Assembly (NCBI GenBank): GCA_963383645.1
Contig: OY726574.1
Span: forward strand, 55,479,477-55,543,476
Source: Muscardinus avellanarius
Taxonomy: Eukaryota > Chordata > Mammalia > Rodentia > Gliridae
Length of the DNA stretch: 64,000 nt
Reading direction: 5' to 3'
Shown: positions 12,141-22,308 of the stretch, piece after piece
Numbering within the stretch: position 1 is the stretch's first letter
Layout: each line of letters begins with the position of its first letter
Notes under the pieces: model-generated
What the model was told of the DNA's origin: nothing
The model's database searches: none
Seen by the model: only the letters and a program-made list of their open reading frames with translations
Made by a program: the position numbers and the translations under genes

Positions 12141-12559
12141 TAAAATAGTATATAAAAATTGTACAGGCTGTGCAGGAAACTTGCTTTGGCAAACAGTTTA
12201 AATGGAAGAGCACCTTGTTCTAACCAAGAAAGAGTTGGGTTGACACTGTCAGCCTTTCTAAGGCTGGGCCTATTCTAGTTTTCTCTTAGTACTATGCTGT
12301 AGTTTGTTAGGGGTTCCAACTGAAAGCCTGGGATGATAACCAGAGCTTCTCCACTTTGATGGGACCTAAACTCTAATCTTTACCTCCTTGTCTCCACGAC
12401 ACTGCCAAATGTTTTCTTTACCTTGTTAATTTCATAGCTTAGTGCTTTTGGAAAGACAACTCCAGCTCACAGACTATGAGGCTTATAAATAAATACCTTA
12501 AGAGGAAAAGCAGCAACACAGTGCTAGAGGTTTACTTCTGGGATCTTGGACTTTGTGTG
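12141..12559. other. Unique sequence
   Basis: Nothing recognised between the two TG microsatellites. Confidence 0.5.
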
Positions 12560-12563
12560 TTTT

Positions 12564-12612
<49 letters not shown>
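12560..12612 (+). repeat. (TG)n microsatellite
   Basis: About 45 bp of nearly perfect GT dinucleotides. Confidence 0.95.
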
Positions 12613-12615
<3 letters not shown>

Positions 12616-12746
12616 TCTTGATAGAAAGCTTGTGTGCTAAAAGAACTTTCATTATTTTTATTTATTCATTAGGTTTTGTCTGTATTTTATATGTCATAAA
12701 TTACCCCATATATTTTCTGTAAGAAAATTGATTTCAGATATGCAAA

Positions 12747-12955
12747 GACCTACTGGGTGTGTAGGGCATGCCTGATACTTTGAGATCTGAGATAGGGGGA
12801 TTGCAGATTGGAGGCCAATGATAGCAATTTAGCAAGGCCCTCAGCAACTTAGTGAGACCCTGTTTCAAAAATAAATAAATAAAAGAACTTGCTTGGAGGT
12901 AGAATGCCACTAAGTTCAGTCCCCAATACCCCCCCCCAAAAAAAAGAGAGAAAAA
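12747..12955 (+). mobile_element. B1-dID SINE, diverged
   Basis: The B1 half is degraded (gggtgtgtagggcatgcct). The central CCCTCAGCAACTTAGTGAGA and ID tail GTTCAGTCCCCAATACC are clear, and an A-rich tail follows. Confidence 0.82.
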
Positions 12956-13452
12956 AGGAAACAATGAATCACTAAAACAATCATATATTAAGGAAAAACG
13001 AAGCCAGTGAATTTAGACTAGGGGTATAGCAAAGTGATTTATAAAGCTATACTAAGTAAGACAGTAGAGGATTTGTAGAAGGATGGGCAAGTAGCACAAT
13101 GGAACAGAAACAGTACTACATAGAAAGTTACTTAATTTCTAGCAAAGGCACTAGAGAAGTAGACATGGAGGGAGGATGGCCTCTGCCATAAAAGATGCTG
13201 CTTTCACTGGATGATATGGAAAAAAATGTGGCAGCCACCTAATTCACACCATAAACAAACAAGGTCAGATGGAATGCTGGTGTAATTTTTATAGATAAAA
13301 CTATAAAAGTTTTTATATTGTGTACAAATTTCTTTATGACTTTGAAGTAGGCAATAGTTTCCTAAGCAGGACAACAAAAGCACTAATGGTAAAGGTAAAA
13401 CATAATATACTTAAAAAAAATAAGGTACCTAGTATATAGACCAAACATGCAT
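12956..13452. other. Unique or ancient L1-like sequence
   Basis: The A-rich strand and phrases such as ATTTTTATAGATAAAACTAT suggest old sense L1, but this is not firm. No coding potential. Confidence 0.3.

Positions 13453-13494
<42 letters not shown>
13453..13494 (+). repeat. (CA)n microsatellite
   Basis: About 40 bp of perfect CA dinucleotides. Confidence 0.96.
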
Positions 13495-13496
<2 letters not shown>

Positions 13497-13520
13497 CAAA
13501 GGGAAAAGGGACATGTATTT

Positions 13521-13730
13521 TTTCCCTGCAGATCTAGGGATGGATCCCAGGGATATTTGACCTCTGAGCTACATCACCTGCCTCATTTTTTATTCTTTAT
13601 TTTGAAATAGGGCCTCACTGAGTTACAAAGGGCCTCACTAAGTAGCTGAGGCTGTCCGTGAACCATGATCCTCCTGTCTCAGCCTCCCAAATGCTAGGAT
13701 TACAAGCGTGCACCACCACGCCCGGCTTCC
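13521..13730 (-). mobile_element. B1-dID SINE with 16-bp target duplication
   Basis: An antisense full-length copy is bounded by exact duplicates of aaagggacatgtattt at 13505-13520 and 13731-13746. The duplicate defines both ends and shows insertion by L1-type target-primed reverse transcription. Confidence 0.94.
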
Positions 13731-13919
13731 AAAGGGACATGTATTTGTAATTGATACAAATGGGTATTTGTAATGACAAGACTCTTATATTGAATAAGAA
13801 GAATTTTTACAAGAGAAAAAAGGAATTTAATGAATAAATTGACTTAACTGGGTATATTACAAAAGTGATATTCAAATAACCAATATACAATTCCCAAATA
13901 CAAGTTTAATAAGACCAAT

Positions 13920-14560
13920 GAAAAAGAAAAAGGTGAAAAACATCAAGTGTTGGCAAAGATATAAAGCAGCTGGAAGTCTTGACCCCGCTGGTTGGAACAT
14001 AAACTGGCATAGTTATTTGAGAAAACTGGAAATATCTGTTAAAGGTGAATTTTTCACATACTTATATCAGCAATTGTATTGCTAAATTCAAGATTAGCAG
14101 CAACACGACCATGTTTATCAGAAGATGTGCATTGGACTGTTCGTGGCAGCACTGCTTGTAATAGCTCTGAATTGGGAACTACTCAGATTCTCTCAGTAAT
14201 ACAATTGGTACATAAACTTTGGGGCAGTTATTCATTTGCATACTGCACAACAATGGCAAGCCATGAACTTTGGCTATATACAGAAGTAGGGATAGGTTTT
14301 TTGAAAAGTGCTGAGTGAAAAAAGCAAGCTATATAAGCACAACTTACCCCATAATTCCATTCAAGTGCAGCAAAACTAACCTCTTGAGTTTGGTGTCAGA
14401 GTGATTACCTTTGGGATGGTAGTTTTTTTTTTTTTTTTTTGAGGGAGCCTAGAGAGTACTCAGCCGATGAGAGTATTCCAGGTCTTTATTTAGGTGCTAG
14501 CTATGTGAGTACCTCTACTTTGTGAAAATCCACTGAAGATTAACTTTACATTAAATACTT
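13920..14560 (+). mobile_element. Ancient L1 3' part (ORF2 end and 3'UTR)
   Basis: Sense-strand landmarks of old L1 ORF2 C-terminus are present: GTTGGCAAAGATATAAAGCA, TTCGTGGCAGCACTGCTTGT and a degraded YYSAIKK-like segment. Stops abound. Confidence 0.6.
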
Positions 14561-14561
14561 A

Positions 14562-14738
14562 TTTGTGGTACTGGGGATTGAAGTGAGAGACATTCTACCT
14601 TTGAGGTATACCCTGAGCCCCCCTTTAAATATTAAAACAGGGTCTTGGTATGTTGCCAGAGCTGGCCTCAAGCCTGAAAACTTTCTTTCTTGGCCTCCCA
14701 AATACTAGAATTACAGGTGTGGTCCACCATACCCAGCT
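14562..14738 (-). mobile_element. B1-dID SINE, diverged
   Basis: TGTGGTACTGGGGATTGAAG (ID half) through GGTGTGGTCCACCATACCC (B1 half), antisense. Confidence 0.83.
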
Positions 14739-15400
14739 TAAAATTAAAATTATGTAAAATTTTATATTCATGCCACATTCAAGAATCAAGTGATATATAT
14801 GTATGTATGAATGTATTACTCTGAACCTCACTGTCATGTGCAGTTACAATGCACTAATAAATGATGAGGTTAAAATGGTAGATTATAGGTAAGTGCCATG
14901 TTAACAGAAGGAAAAAGCATAAATAAAGATTTGACACTTGGGCTACAGTTTGAGAAATGACTTTGAGTTCTCCAGACAGGTGATTCCAGGGAAGACAAAA
15001 TACCATCGGGTTGCTGTCAAACTACATTGCTCCTTGCTTCCTTCTTTCTGCATTTCTTTCTCCATGAAAACTAGCCTGTTTTACATATTTTTCTCCAGAG
15101 ATTATCTACCTCTAGAGAATAGATGAGTTTAGTATGTTACTGCTCCTGGTTAGATTAGGTCATAGACTTAATATCTTATTCTAAAATGTAACTGATATGG
15201 AAATTTCTGACATCTAGGCAGGCAGGTAGGGGGCTTTTTTTTTTAAATAAGAACCCCTTTAAAATTACAACATATAGGGCCTGGCCAGTTTAGTTCACAT
15301 CATATTCCTGTAGTAGTTTGTATATTGCCATACACAGGCACTTCAAAATATTAAAATAGCTTTTACTGTCATTAGCTTTCTCACCAAATAAGAATTCTCA
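14739..15400. other. Unique AT-rich sequence
   Basis: A short piece at about 14820-14870 (gaacctcactgtcatgtg, caatgcactaataaatga) resembles an L1 3' end. Nothing else is recognised. Confidence 0.4.
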
Positions 15401-15435
15401 GTATATTCTTTATTTATTTATTTATTTATTTTTTT

Positions 15436-15634
15436 CAGTACTGGGGATGGCACCAGGGGCATTCTACCTCCGAGCTACATCCCAAGCCCTATTTTTTTTT
15501 TCTTTATTTTGAATCAGGGTCTCATTGAATTGCAAAGGGCCTCACTAAAGTAGGTGAGGCTGCCCACAAACCGTGATCCTCCTGTTTCAGCTTCCCAAAT
15601 GCTGGGATTAAAAACCTGTGCTGCCACACCCGGT
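15436..15634 (-). mobile_element. B1-dID SINE
   Basis: Antisense copy preceded by a (TTTA)n-type tail. Flanks TCAGTATATTCTTT (from about 15399) and TCAACATATTCTTT (from about 15637) look like a target duplication with two mismatches. The right duplicate was later reused as the target of the composite element at 15650. Confidence 0.87.
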
Positions 15635-15654
15635 CCTCAACATATTCTTTTTTT

Positions 15655-15985
15655 TAAAAATTTTTATTGGTGCATTGTAATCATACATCACATTGGAATA
15701 TAAGACTTGAGAGGATATACAAGCACACATCATCCAATTAGCCCTCATCTAGTCCCCATCCCATTCCCTCCCCCTCCCTTGATCCCATGCTTGTTTGGTG
15801 ATTAACTTTGATACATATGTTTATGTACCTCCTGCTTTTTAAAGAGGCTCCATCCTCCCCAATTCCATACCCTCTGATTGGTCACCTTAATTGCTTCACT
15901 ATAGGGCCATTTCTATAGCTCAACCACTTCCTGTTGCCCCTTTCCTCCTAGTTATTGCTGATTAGGGGAAGCATCTGGTTTTAAT
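15655..15985 (-). repeat. L1 3'UTR segment of the composite element
   Basis: Homologous by eye to the L1 3'UTR at 55425-55750. The match continues to about 15975 (antisense GATTAGGGGAAGCATCTGG) and then stops at the junction with non-L1 GC-rich sequence. Confidence 0.85.
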
Positions 15986-16116
15986 TTTCTGCAATATTTC
16001 TCTGTGCATGCCACATTGCAAATACCGATCCCACTCTTGATGGCCCCAGTTGTGGCCTGGCTACCCGGTAGACTGATCCAGACCTCACTGGCTCAAGCAG
16101 CGGCCTTGCTTCATGG

Positions 16117-16620
16117 GAGGCCCCGGTTCTGGCCTTGCTGGCCCCAACACTGGCCTAAGTCCTCAGCTGGTTCCGATCCCGGCCTCAGAGGCCCCAGCAC
16201 TGGCCTTCATCACGGCAGGCTCCGATGTTAGCTGATGGCCCTGGCACCGGCCTAACCCCTCGTCAGGCTCCGATCCCAGGCTCGGAGGCCCCAGCACTGG
16301 CCTTGCCTCATGGCAGGCTCTGATCCCGGCCTCAGAGGCCTCAATAGTGGCCTTGCCTCACGGAAGGCTCCAATGCCGGCCAGTGGCCCCAGCACCGGCC
16401 TAACCCCTCAGCAGGCTCTGATCCCGGCCTCGGAAGCCTCAATAACGGCCTTGCCTCACAGAAGGCTCCGATGCCGGCCGTTGGCCCCGGCACCAGCCTA
16501 ACCCCTCAGCAGGCTCCAGTCCCGGCCTCAGAGGCCCCAGCACCGTCCTTGCCTCATGGCAGGCTCTGATCCCAGCTTTGCTGTGTCCGTCACCGGCCTC
16601 ACTCCTCGGCAGGCTCTAAT
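16117..16620 (+). repeat. GC-rich VNTR, alternating 50- and 48-bp units
   Basis: Units begin GCAGGCTCYGATCCCGGCCT (50 bp) or GAAGGCTCCGATGCCGGCC (48 bp). The two types alternate for much of the array, giving a dimer of about 98 bp. About ten units are visible, diverged from each other. ORFs through the array are repeat artefacts. Confidence 0.85.
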
Positions 16621-17190
16621 CTGAGCACCCTCTTTGCCCAACTATTTGTCCCATGTTCTCAAGGGGGCGTGGTGGTGGTAGCATTCTGCCTCTGGGGTCA
16701 TTACTTCAAAGGTTCCAGATGTAATGCATCAGATCTCTGCCTCCCCTGAGTACTCCCCTGAGCCATTGCCACTGCCTCCACCATTTAAAATCTTTCCCAA
16801 GCTCTTTTTCCACTCTGAATGTTGTCCAGTCTTCCTAAGCATGCGCGGCGGTAGCATTCAACCTTTGGTGTAATTTCTCCAAAAAAAAAATAAAAATGTT
16901 GGTAGGCTCCGATTTCTCCTTCTCCTGAATACAAGTCTCCACCGCCAACGCAGAGACCGCTTTCAGCACCGCCTTTCTCCTTGGTCTCCACTAAAGTCTC
17001 TCTCCTTACAGGTGATGTACAAGATTCTTAACAATGTAGAGAAGAAGCAGTCCTCTTTAGCGGGGTATTTTTCCAATAATTCCAGTTCATTTGGATAAGT
17101 TTTGTCTGCATCTCCAGTATCCTGGCATCCGCCACCTCCTTGACCCCTCTCCGATATTTTCCTTTTTTCTTTCTCTTTTCCTTTTTTACA

Positions 17191-17364
17191 GGGTCCTTCC
17201 GGGTGGAGAGGGGGGTCGCCTAGGGGTGCCCCGCCAGCGCCTGCCCACCCGCCCAGGGTTGGGGCCAGGGGCCCGGACCACGGGGTTCTTCTGGGTGGAG
17301 AGGAGGGTCGCCTAGGGGCGACCCGCCAGCACCTGCCCACCCACCCAGGGTCGGGGCCAGGGGC
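17191..17364 (-). repeat. Two ~91-bp GC-rich tandem units at the composite element's 5' end
   Basis: GGGTGGAGAGGGGGGTCGCC at 17201 recurs as GGGTGGAGAGGAGGGTCGCC near 17292. The following GCCCACCC and GGGGCCAGGGGCCC blocks also recur. The second unit ends exactly at the target duplication. Repeated promoter-type units at the 5' end of an L1-mobilised element are known from rodent L1s. Confidence 0.85.
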
Positions 17365-17379
17365 CCTCAACATATTCTT

Positions 17380-17644
17380 AATGAGTTTTGAATTGTACCA
17401 TCAGGTCATCTCAGTGTTTAATTTTCTGCCAACACTTGTTCATAGAAACCAAATATTTCCAAAGATAATTTAAGGAAACAGAGCAATAAAGCTTAGAGCT
17501 TTTGTTTAAAAAGTACAGATAATTTTTAACATAGAATACATTCTATTTTGGAAAGTGCAAATGGTTCCAATGAAATTAATTTCATTAAGAAAAAAGAATT
17601 AAATGGTGATAGAGCAGAAAGGGAGATTTTCTCTCAGGTTATTG
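17380..17644. other. Unique AT-rich sequence
   Basis: Nothing recognised. Confidence 0.5.
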
Positions 17645-17838
17645 TTTTTTTTTTTTCTTAATAGGAATTGAACCTAAGAGCCTTGTATTTCCAAAGTACA
17701 CTCTCTGCTCTTTAGTTTTTTAATTTTTATTTAAAAACAGGCTCTTCTAAGTTGCTAAGGCTAAATCCAAACCTGTGATCTTCCTGTCTCAGCCTTCCCA
17801 GTATTGAGATTAAAGGTGTGGGTCACTGTGCCTGGCTT
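17645..17838 (-). mobile_element. B1-dID SINE, diverged
   Basis: Antisense poly(T), then GGAATTGAACCTAAGAGCC, through GTGTGGGTCACTGTGCCTGG. Confidence 0.83.
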
Positions 17839-18965
17839 CTCTTGGGTTATTTTGCTGAATTGGAAGTGAGGACATAAAGCAATCAGGTATGTAGAGTCAG
17901 AATTAAAATTTAATGCTGAGAATTAAATATTGACATGATTAACTATTAAAGAGTGATCCATTTAAAATGAGCTTGTCTTGGGTTGGGTGCGATCCAGAGA
18001 TCTGCAATACGTCTGCTTCTTAGTGCATACTTGCTCTATTCAGTATATATTTTCTTCCAAAACATCTAACTTTGCAGAGCAATTTGACCTGATGGGGGCA
18101 GTGTGTGCCTATCAGTCCCTGATGGAGTCTCAATCCTTAAAATGGAAAAAGTTTAAGTGAAAAATGGCCTAGAGTGCTTGAGAAGGGCCGTGATGGGCTG
18201 TGGACACCTTCACTGGTCCCAGAATGGCAGCTCATGTAGCAACAGAACCCAAATGGGATTAGGATAAAAAATCAAAGTTTTGTCAGGTTTTCCAGAGCCC
18301 AGTAGAAGAGCATCTTGGCAAAGTATTATTTTGTGAAGCTCTCTAGTGGGCTTTCCAAAGCCTCTTTTTTAATGTGTCAAAATGGAAACAGTGAAGACTC
18401 TCTAAAGACCTTCCTTAAGGGCAGCTAGTCGTCTGTAGGCATTCCCGTAGCCAGGATCCAGAGAGCGGCATCACGAAGCTCTCTGCACACAAGCTTGTAT
18501 TTTTCTTCTTCTTCTTTGATTTGGATGTGGGTAGAAAACTCATTGTTGCTTTAACTTGGAAACTTTTCTTTTTCTGAGGAATATCACTGTCCACCCCGGG
18601 TTGTTCTGTGTGTGGAGGAAGCTCTAATGATCAGTCTGGAAAGCTTGTTTTGTTGTTTCTTTGCCAGTATCTAATGACAGATTTTATTTTTTGGCTTCTT
18701 AAGCATGAGGTATGAAGGCAATGGACCTCATCTAGACAGCATTTCAGATACCTCTTATTCCCCCCTATTCTGTTCATAGTACTTTGTGCAGATGGCTCAC
18801 TCGGAACAGATCTGCTCCATTTGAATCAAATAACTTTATTCTCTAAATCAGACTAGAGAAGCCAATAACAGGAATAAAATGTCTCCTGCTCTAATTTCTG
18901 CATGCTTCCTTTTTATATACTTTTATTGGTGGATTAAAGTCTTACATCATAATGTAATTTTTAGT
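17839..18965. other. Unique sequence, possible conserved non-coding element
   Basis: Non-repetitive with scattered CpGs (for example near 18430-18480). No convincing ORF. A short piece at about 18915-18965 resembles an L1 3' end. Confidence 0.4.
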
Positions 18966-18969
18966 GATA

Positions 18970-19430
18970 GTGACACAGATGCACCAGCACTTGGTGAGCT
19001 TGATGTTGGACATCTGGTGGTGTGATTCAGTCAGAGTCCAGAGGCCTGAGAGTCTCAGGGTCTAATGGCATCAGTCCGGGTCTGAGTCTGAAGATCTAAG
19101 AAGGAGTGTGGGTTCCCTTTTGAATCTGGAGTTTGAAGTTCCCAGAACAGGAAACACCAGTGTTCAAGGGCAGGAGGAGATGGATTCTTTAGCTTAAGAG
19201 GAGACACAGAATTTGACTTTCCTCTGGATTTTCCTTTATTTAGCCCTCAATGGGTGGGTGGTTGCTGCTCACAATCGTGAGGGCAATCTTCTTAGTCTGC
19301 TGACTTCAATGCTGAGTTCTTTTGGAAACATCTTCAAAGACATATCCAGAAATGATGTAATACCACCTAGTTGGACCTCACTGTACCTTGTCAAGCTGAC
19401 ACAAAACAACCCATTGCACTTCCTAAGCAA
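18970..19430 (-). mobile_element. MLT1-like MaLR LTR, diverged
   Basis: Plus-strand features match the reverse complement of MLT1-type LTRs: TTCCCAGAACAGGAAACACC, TTTAGCCCTCAATGGGTG, CTTAGTCTGCTGACTTCAAT and CTTGTCAAGCTGACACAAAA. The 106-codon ORF across it (19213-19533) is fortuitous. Confidence 0.55.
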
Positions 19431-19914
19431 GCTCTTCCAGGGATTCTTGCTTACAGTTCTTCACAATCTCCTTGTTGGCCAGGGCTTCCAGGCAGATATT
19501 CTAAAAAAGTGTACAGGTTCTAGTTGTTACTAGTAAAAAGGTTAGTTTTATACTAATCAGACTACCATTTTTGGAAACAGACACTCATTTATTTTTTAAT
19601 TCAATTAATATTTCTTGAGTGTTGACCAGGCAACACTGTGTAAGAGCTTGGGATTCAATGGTGAGTAAGTTACGTGAACTTGTTCTGGGCAAGGGTGGAG
19701 GTTAGATGAGCATTTGCACTCCAGCACCATCTTTATAGCTCCTGCAGGGCTGCGGTGCAACATTTAGCCTTATCGAGAAAATACTCATTAGGTAATAGTT
19801 AACATAGGTAGTGAACTGCTGTTGTGAGAATGCTTCTTCTTGCAATAAGATTTGAAATAGAATTTAAACACACGCACTATCATCACCACCAGAACTATTC
19901 AGAAATACCATTTC
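19431..19914. other. Unique sequence
   Basis: Nothing recognised. Confidence 0.45.
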
Positions 19915-19930
19915 GAGTAATTCTAGTTTT

Positions 19931-20124
19931 TTTTTTTTTTTTTGGTAGTACTGGGGTTCCTGGAAGCCTTCTACCTCCGGGCTACACTCCCAGACCTATT
20001 TTATATTTTTTTATTTGGAAACAGGGTCTCTTAAGCCAGCGAGGCTGGCTCCGAACCAGCGCGATCTTCCTGTCTCCGCCTTCCAAGCATGGGGATTACA
20101 AGTGTGCGCCACCACACCCAGCTT
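19931..20124 (-). mobile_element. B1-dID SINE, variant subfamily, 16-bp target duplication
   Basis: Bounded by exact gagtaattctagtttt at 19915-19930 and 20125-20140. It carries the variant GGTCTCTTAAGCCAGCGAGG instead of the usual CACTAAGTTGCTGAGG, shared with the copy at 26222. Confidence 0.95.
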
Positions 20125-20169
20125 GAGTAATTCTAGTTTTATAGCCAGAATAGACTTGATCTGAGCTCT

Positions 20170-20805
20170 TCCACGTGTGTGTGTGCATGCGTGTGAGTGT
20201 ATGTGAGTATGCATACTTGTGTGTTCATGTGTGTGTTCTGTGTGAGTGTGCGTGTGTGTCATGTGAGTGTGTGATGTGTATGAGCATGCATGTAGTGTGA
20301 GTGTGCATGTAGTGTATGCACATGCATCATCTGTGTGCATGCGTGTAATGTGTGAGTGTGTGTCTATATGTGCATGTGTGTGTGTGGTCTGAGTGTGCAT
20401 GTGTCATGTGTAAGTGTGTATGTGTGGTGTGGGGTGTGGGTATGCATGTGTGTCATGTGTGCATGCATGTGTGTGTGGTATGTGGTGTGCATGGTCTGTG
20501 TGAGTATGTGTAGTGTGTATGCATGTGCATGCATGGCATATGTGTATGTGGTGTGATCTGTGTGAGTGTGCATGTGTGATGTGTGTGAGTGCATGTGTAT
20601 GTGGTGTATGTGTGTTGTCTGGGAGTGGATGCGCATGTGGTGTGTGGGATGTATGTGGTATGTGGTGTGTGTGAGTGTGCATGTGTGTCATGTGTGAGTG
20701 TGGTTGTGGTATGGGTGTGGTGTGTGGTGTGTGAGCGTGCATGTGGTATGTGTGCATGGGCATGTGGTGTGTGTGCGTGTGGCGTGTGTGTGTTGATATG
20801 TGGTC
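20170..20805 (+). repeat. 640-bp TG-rich imperfect microsatellite
   Basis: Alternating purine-pyrimidine sequence dominated by TGTG, with interspersed GCATGC, GTATG and GTGAG blocks. ORFs of 66-129 codons on both strands (Val/Cys/Met-rich or His/Thr-rich) arise from the repeat and are not genes. Confidence 0.95.
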
Positions 20806-21207
20806 TGCTGGTGAATTTCCCTCTCATCTCATTTGCCTTGTCTTCTCACTGGTTTCCTTTCTCCGTTTAATTTTAAGCTCCTCAGACTCCCTGTGTGCTG
20901 CATCATTTATTCCTTCCAACCCGTTTCAGATCTAGAAGTAAAGTCTGCCCAGGTAGCAACTTCCCTGGCTCTATTTCTCTATTTTTGTGCATATCTGCAT
21001 CCTGTTTTTGATGGGTTTGAAGAGCTGAATCTTGTCTAATCTCCATGGCAATTTCACATCACTCTCCCTTGAGAATATACTCAAATGTTTTCTTTCTCTC
21101 AGTATGTGAACATTTCTTAATCTGGACTGAGTTTAGCATTATGTGACCCCTGAAAATAAGTAAAGTAAGACTACTTAAATGTTAGCTTCTAGAAAGAGTG
21201 AATATTA
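20806..21207. other. Unique sequence
   Basis: Nothing recognised. Confidence 0.45.
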
Positions 21208-21398
21208 AACATTTTTTTGTACTAGGGATGGAACCTAGGAGCATTCTATCTCCAAGCCATATCCCAGCCCTACTTTTTAAATTTTGAAACAAGGTCTTGC
21301 TAAGTCACTGGGGGCCTTGCCAAATTTCTGAGGCTGGCTGCAAATCAGAGATCCTTCTGTCTCAGCCTGTCAAGTGTAGGAATTACCACCCCTGGATA
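21208..21398 (-). mobile_element. B1-dID SINE, diverged
   Basis: Antisense: ACTAGGGATGGAACCTAGGA, then TTTCTGAGGCTGGCTGCAAA, to a degraded B1 end near 21398. Confidence 0.85.
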
Positions 21399-21434
21399 CA
21401 TTTTTGTTGTTATTATGGTAATTTGCAAACAAAC

Positions 21435-21895
21435 AGCAAAGAAGAACAAAATTATTTTATTTGCAGGAAAATGAATGAAACTATAGAATATTTATGCTAT
21501 GTAAAGCCAGTCAGTTGCAGAAAGTCAAGGGTCAACTATTTTCTCTCATATGAATGCTAGAGAGAAAATAGTAAACCAAGGGACTTCAGATGATTGAGGA
21601 GAGAGACCAGTAGAATAGTGGAAGGGGATGGGGAGGGAAGTGGGGAGAGGAAAGGAAGAACTGATCAAAGAGACAGATCAAATTATTCTGTGCCTGCACA
21701 TGAAGGTATCACTACCAGTTTTACTGTTGGCAGTGTTTGTATGAGCCAAAGTCACATCAACAGATGTGTGCAGGGACTGGTGCCTGAATCAGGGTGTTGC
21801 CCGAAGGGACTCATGCCAGGACGTATGCACATGTCTGTTTGTATGACTGAACTTTACTAAGATATATAATTACAACACACAAATAGAAGCATATT
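21435..21895 (+). mobile_element. L1 3' end, second 3'UTR type
   Basis: Sense L1 ORF2 end and a G-rich 3'UTR (GGGGATGGGGAGGGAAGTGG) are followed by TGTTTGTATGACTGAACTTT and an A-rich end. The same 3'UTR occurs at 52060-52775 and differs from the CACCAATAAAAATT type. Confidence 0.78.
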
Positions 21896-22046
21896 AAAAA
21901 TAGTATATTCAGTGCTTTGGTGGTACAGGAAAGGGGATGAGGATTTGCTTACTTACAAAGTTGAAATTCATAGGATCATAGGAGTCTTAGGAAGGATTGG
22001 GCTTCATCTTCTCTATGTTATCATCAATCCATGATTACTAAACTTT

Positions 22047-22106
22047 TTTTGAGGTACTGGGATTAAATTTGGTGGTGTTTTGCCTCTAAGTTATACTCCC
22101 ATCCTG
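22047..22106 (-). mobile_element. ID-half SINE fragment
   Basis: GGTACTGGGATTAAATTTGG to ATACTCCCATCCTGCC is the antisense right half of the SINE only. It sits immediately next to a complete copy. Confidence 0.7.
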
Positions 22107-22107
22107 C

Positions 22108-22308
22108 CTTTTTTTGATACTGGGAATTGAACTAGGGGTGTTCTAATTTTAATCTACACCCCAGCCCTATTTTATTTTTTATTGAAACAAGGTCTCACTA
22201 AGTGTTCCAGGGCCTTGATAAATTGCTGAGGCTGGCCTCAAACATGCAATCCTTCCTGTCTCAGCCTTCCAATTTCTGGGATCACAGGCACATAGCATCA
22301 CGTCCAGC
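22108..22308 (-). mobile_element. B1-dID SINE
   Basis: Antisense copy with ID half (ACTGGGAATTGAACTAGGGG) and B1 half ending AGCATCACGTCCAGCTT. Confidence 0.86.

Larger units (their letters stand above)
15650..17364 (-). mobile_element. Composite VNTR-containing retrotransposon (SVA-like organisation)
   Basis: A 1,715-bp insertion is flanked by exact copies of cctcaacatattctt at 15635-15649 and 17365-17379. In minus-strand order it has five parts: two GC-rich units of about 91 bp (17364-17191); a unique segment of about 550 bp; a G-poor transition; a GC-rich VNTR of about ten 48-50-bp units (16620-16117); and about 330 bp of L1 3'UTR ending in an A-rich tail at 15650. No ORF1 or ORF2 is present. 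The exact duplication and A tail show it moved as one RNA by L1 machinery. I do not recognise the VNTR or 5' part. Alternative: an L1 whose 5'UTR was joined to its 3'UTR by internal deletion. Confidence 0.85.

Noticed and set aside
16963..17373. 136-codon minus-strand ORF in the composite element
   Set aside because: Its ATG lies in the flanking target duplication and the first half is translated GC-rich repeat. The rest (KTYPNELELLEKYPAKED region) matches nothing I know.
20011..20827. His/Thr-rich and Val/Cys-rich ORFs
   Set aside because: They are translations of the TG-rich microsatellite in several frames.
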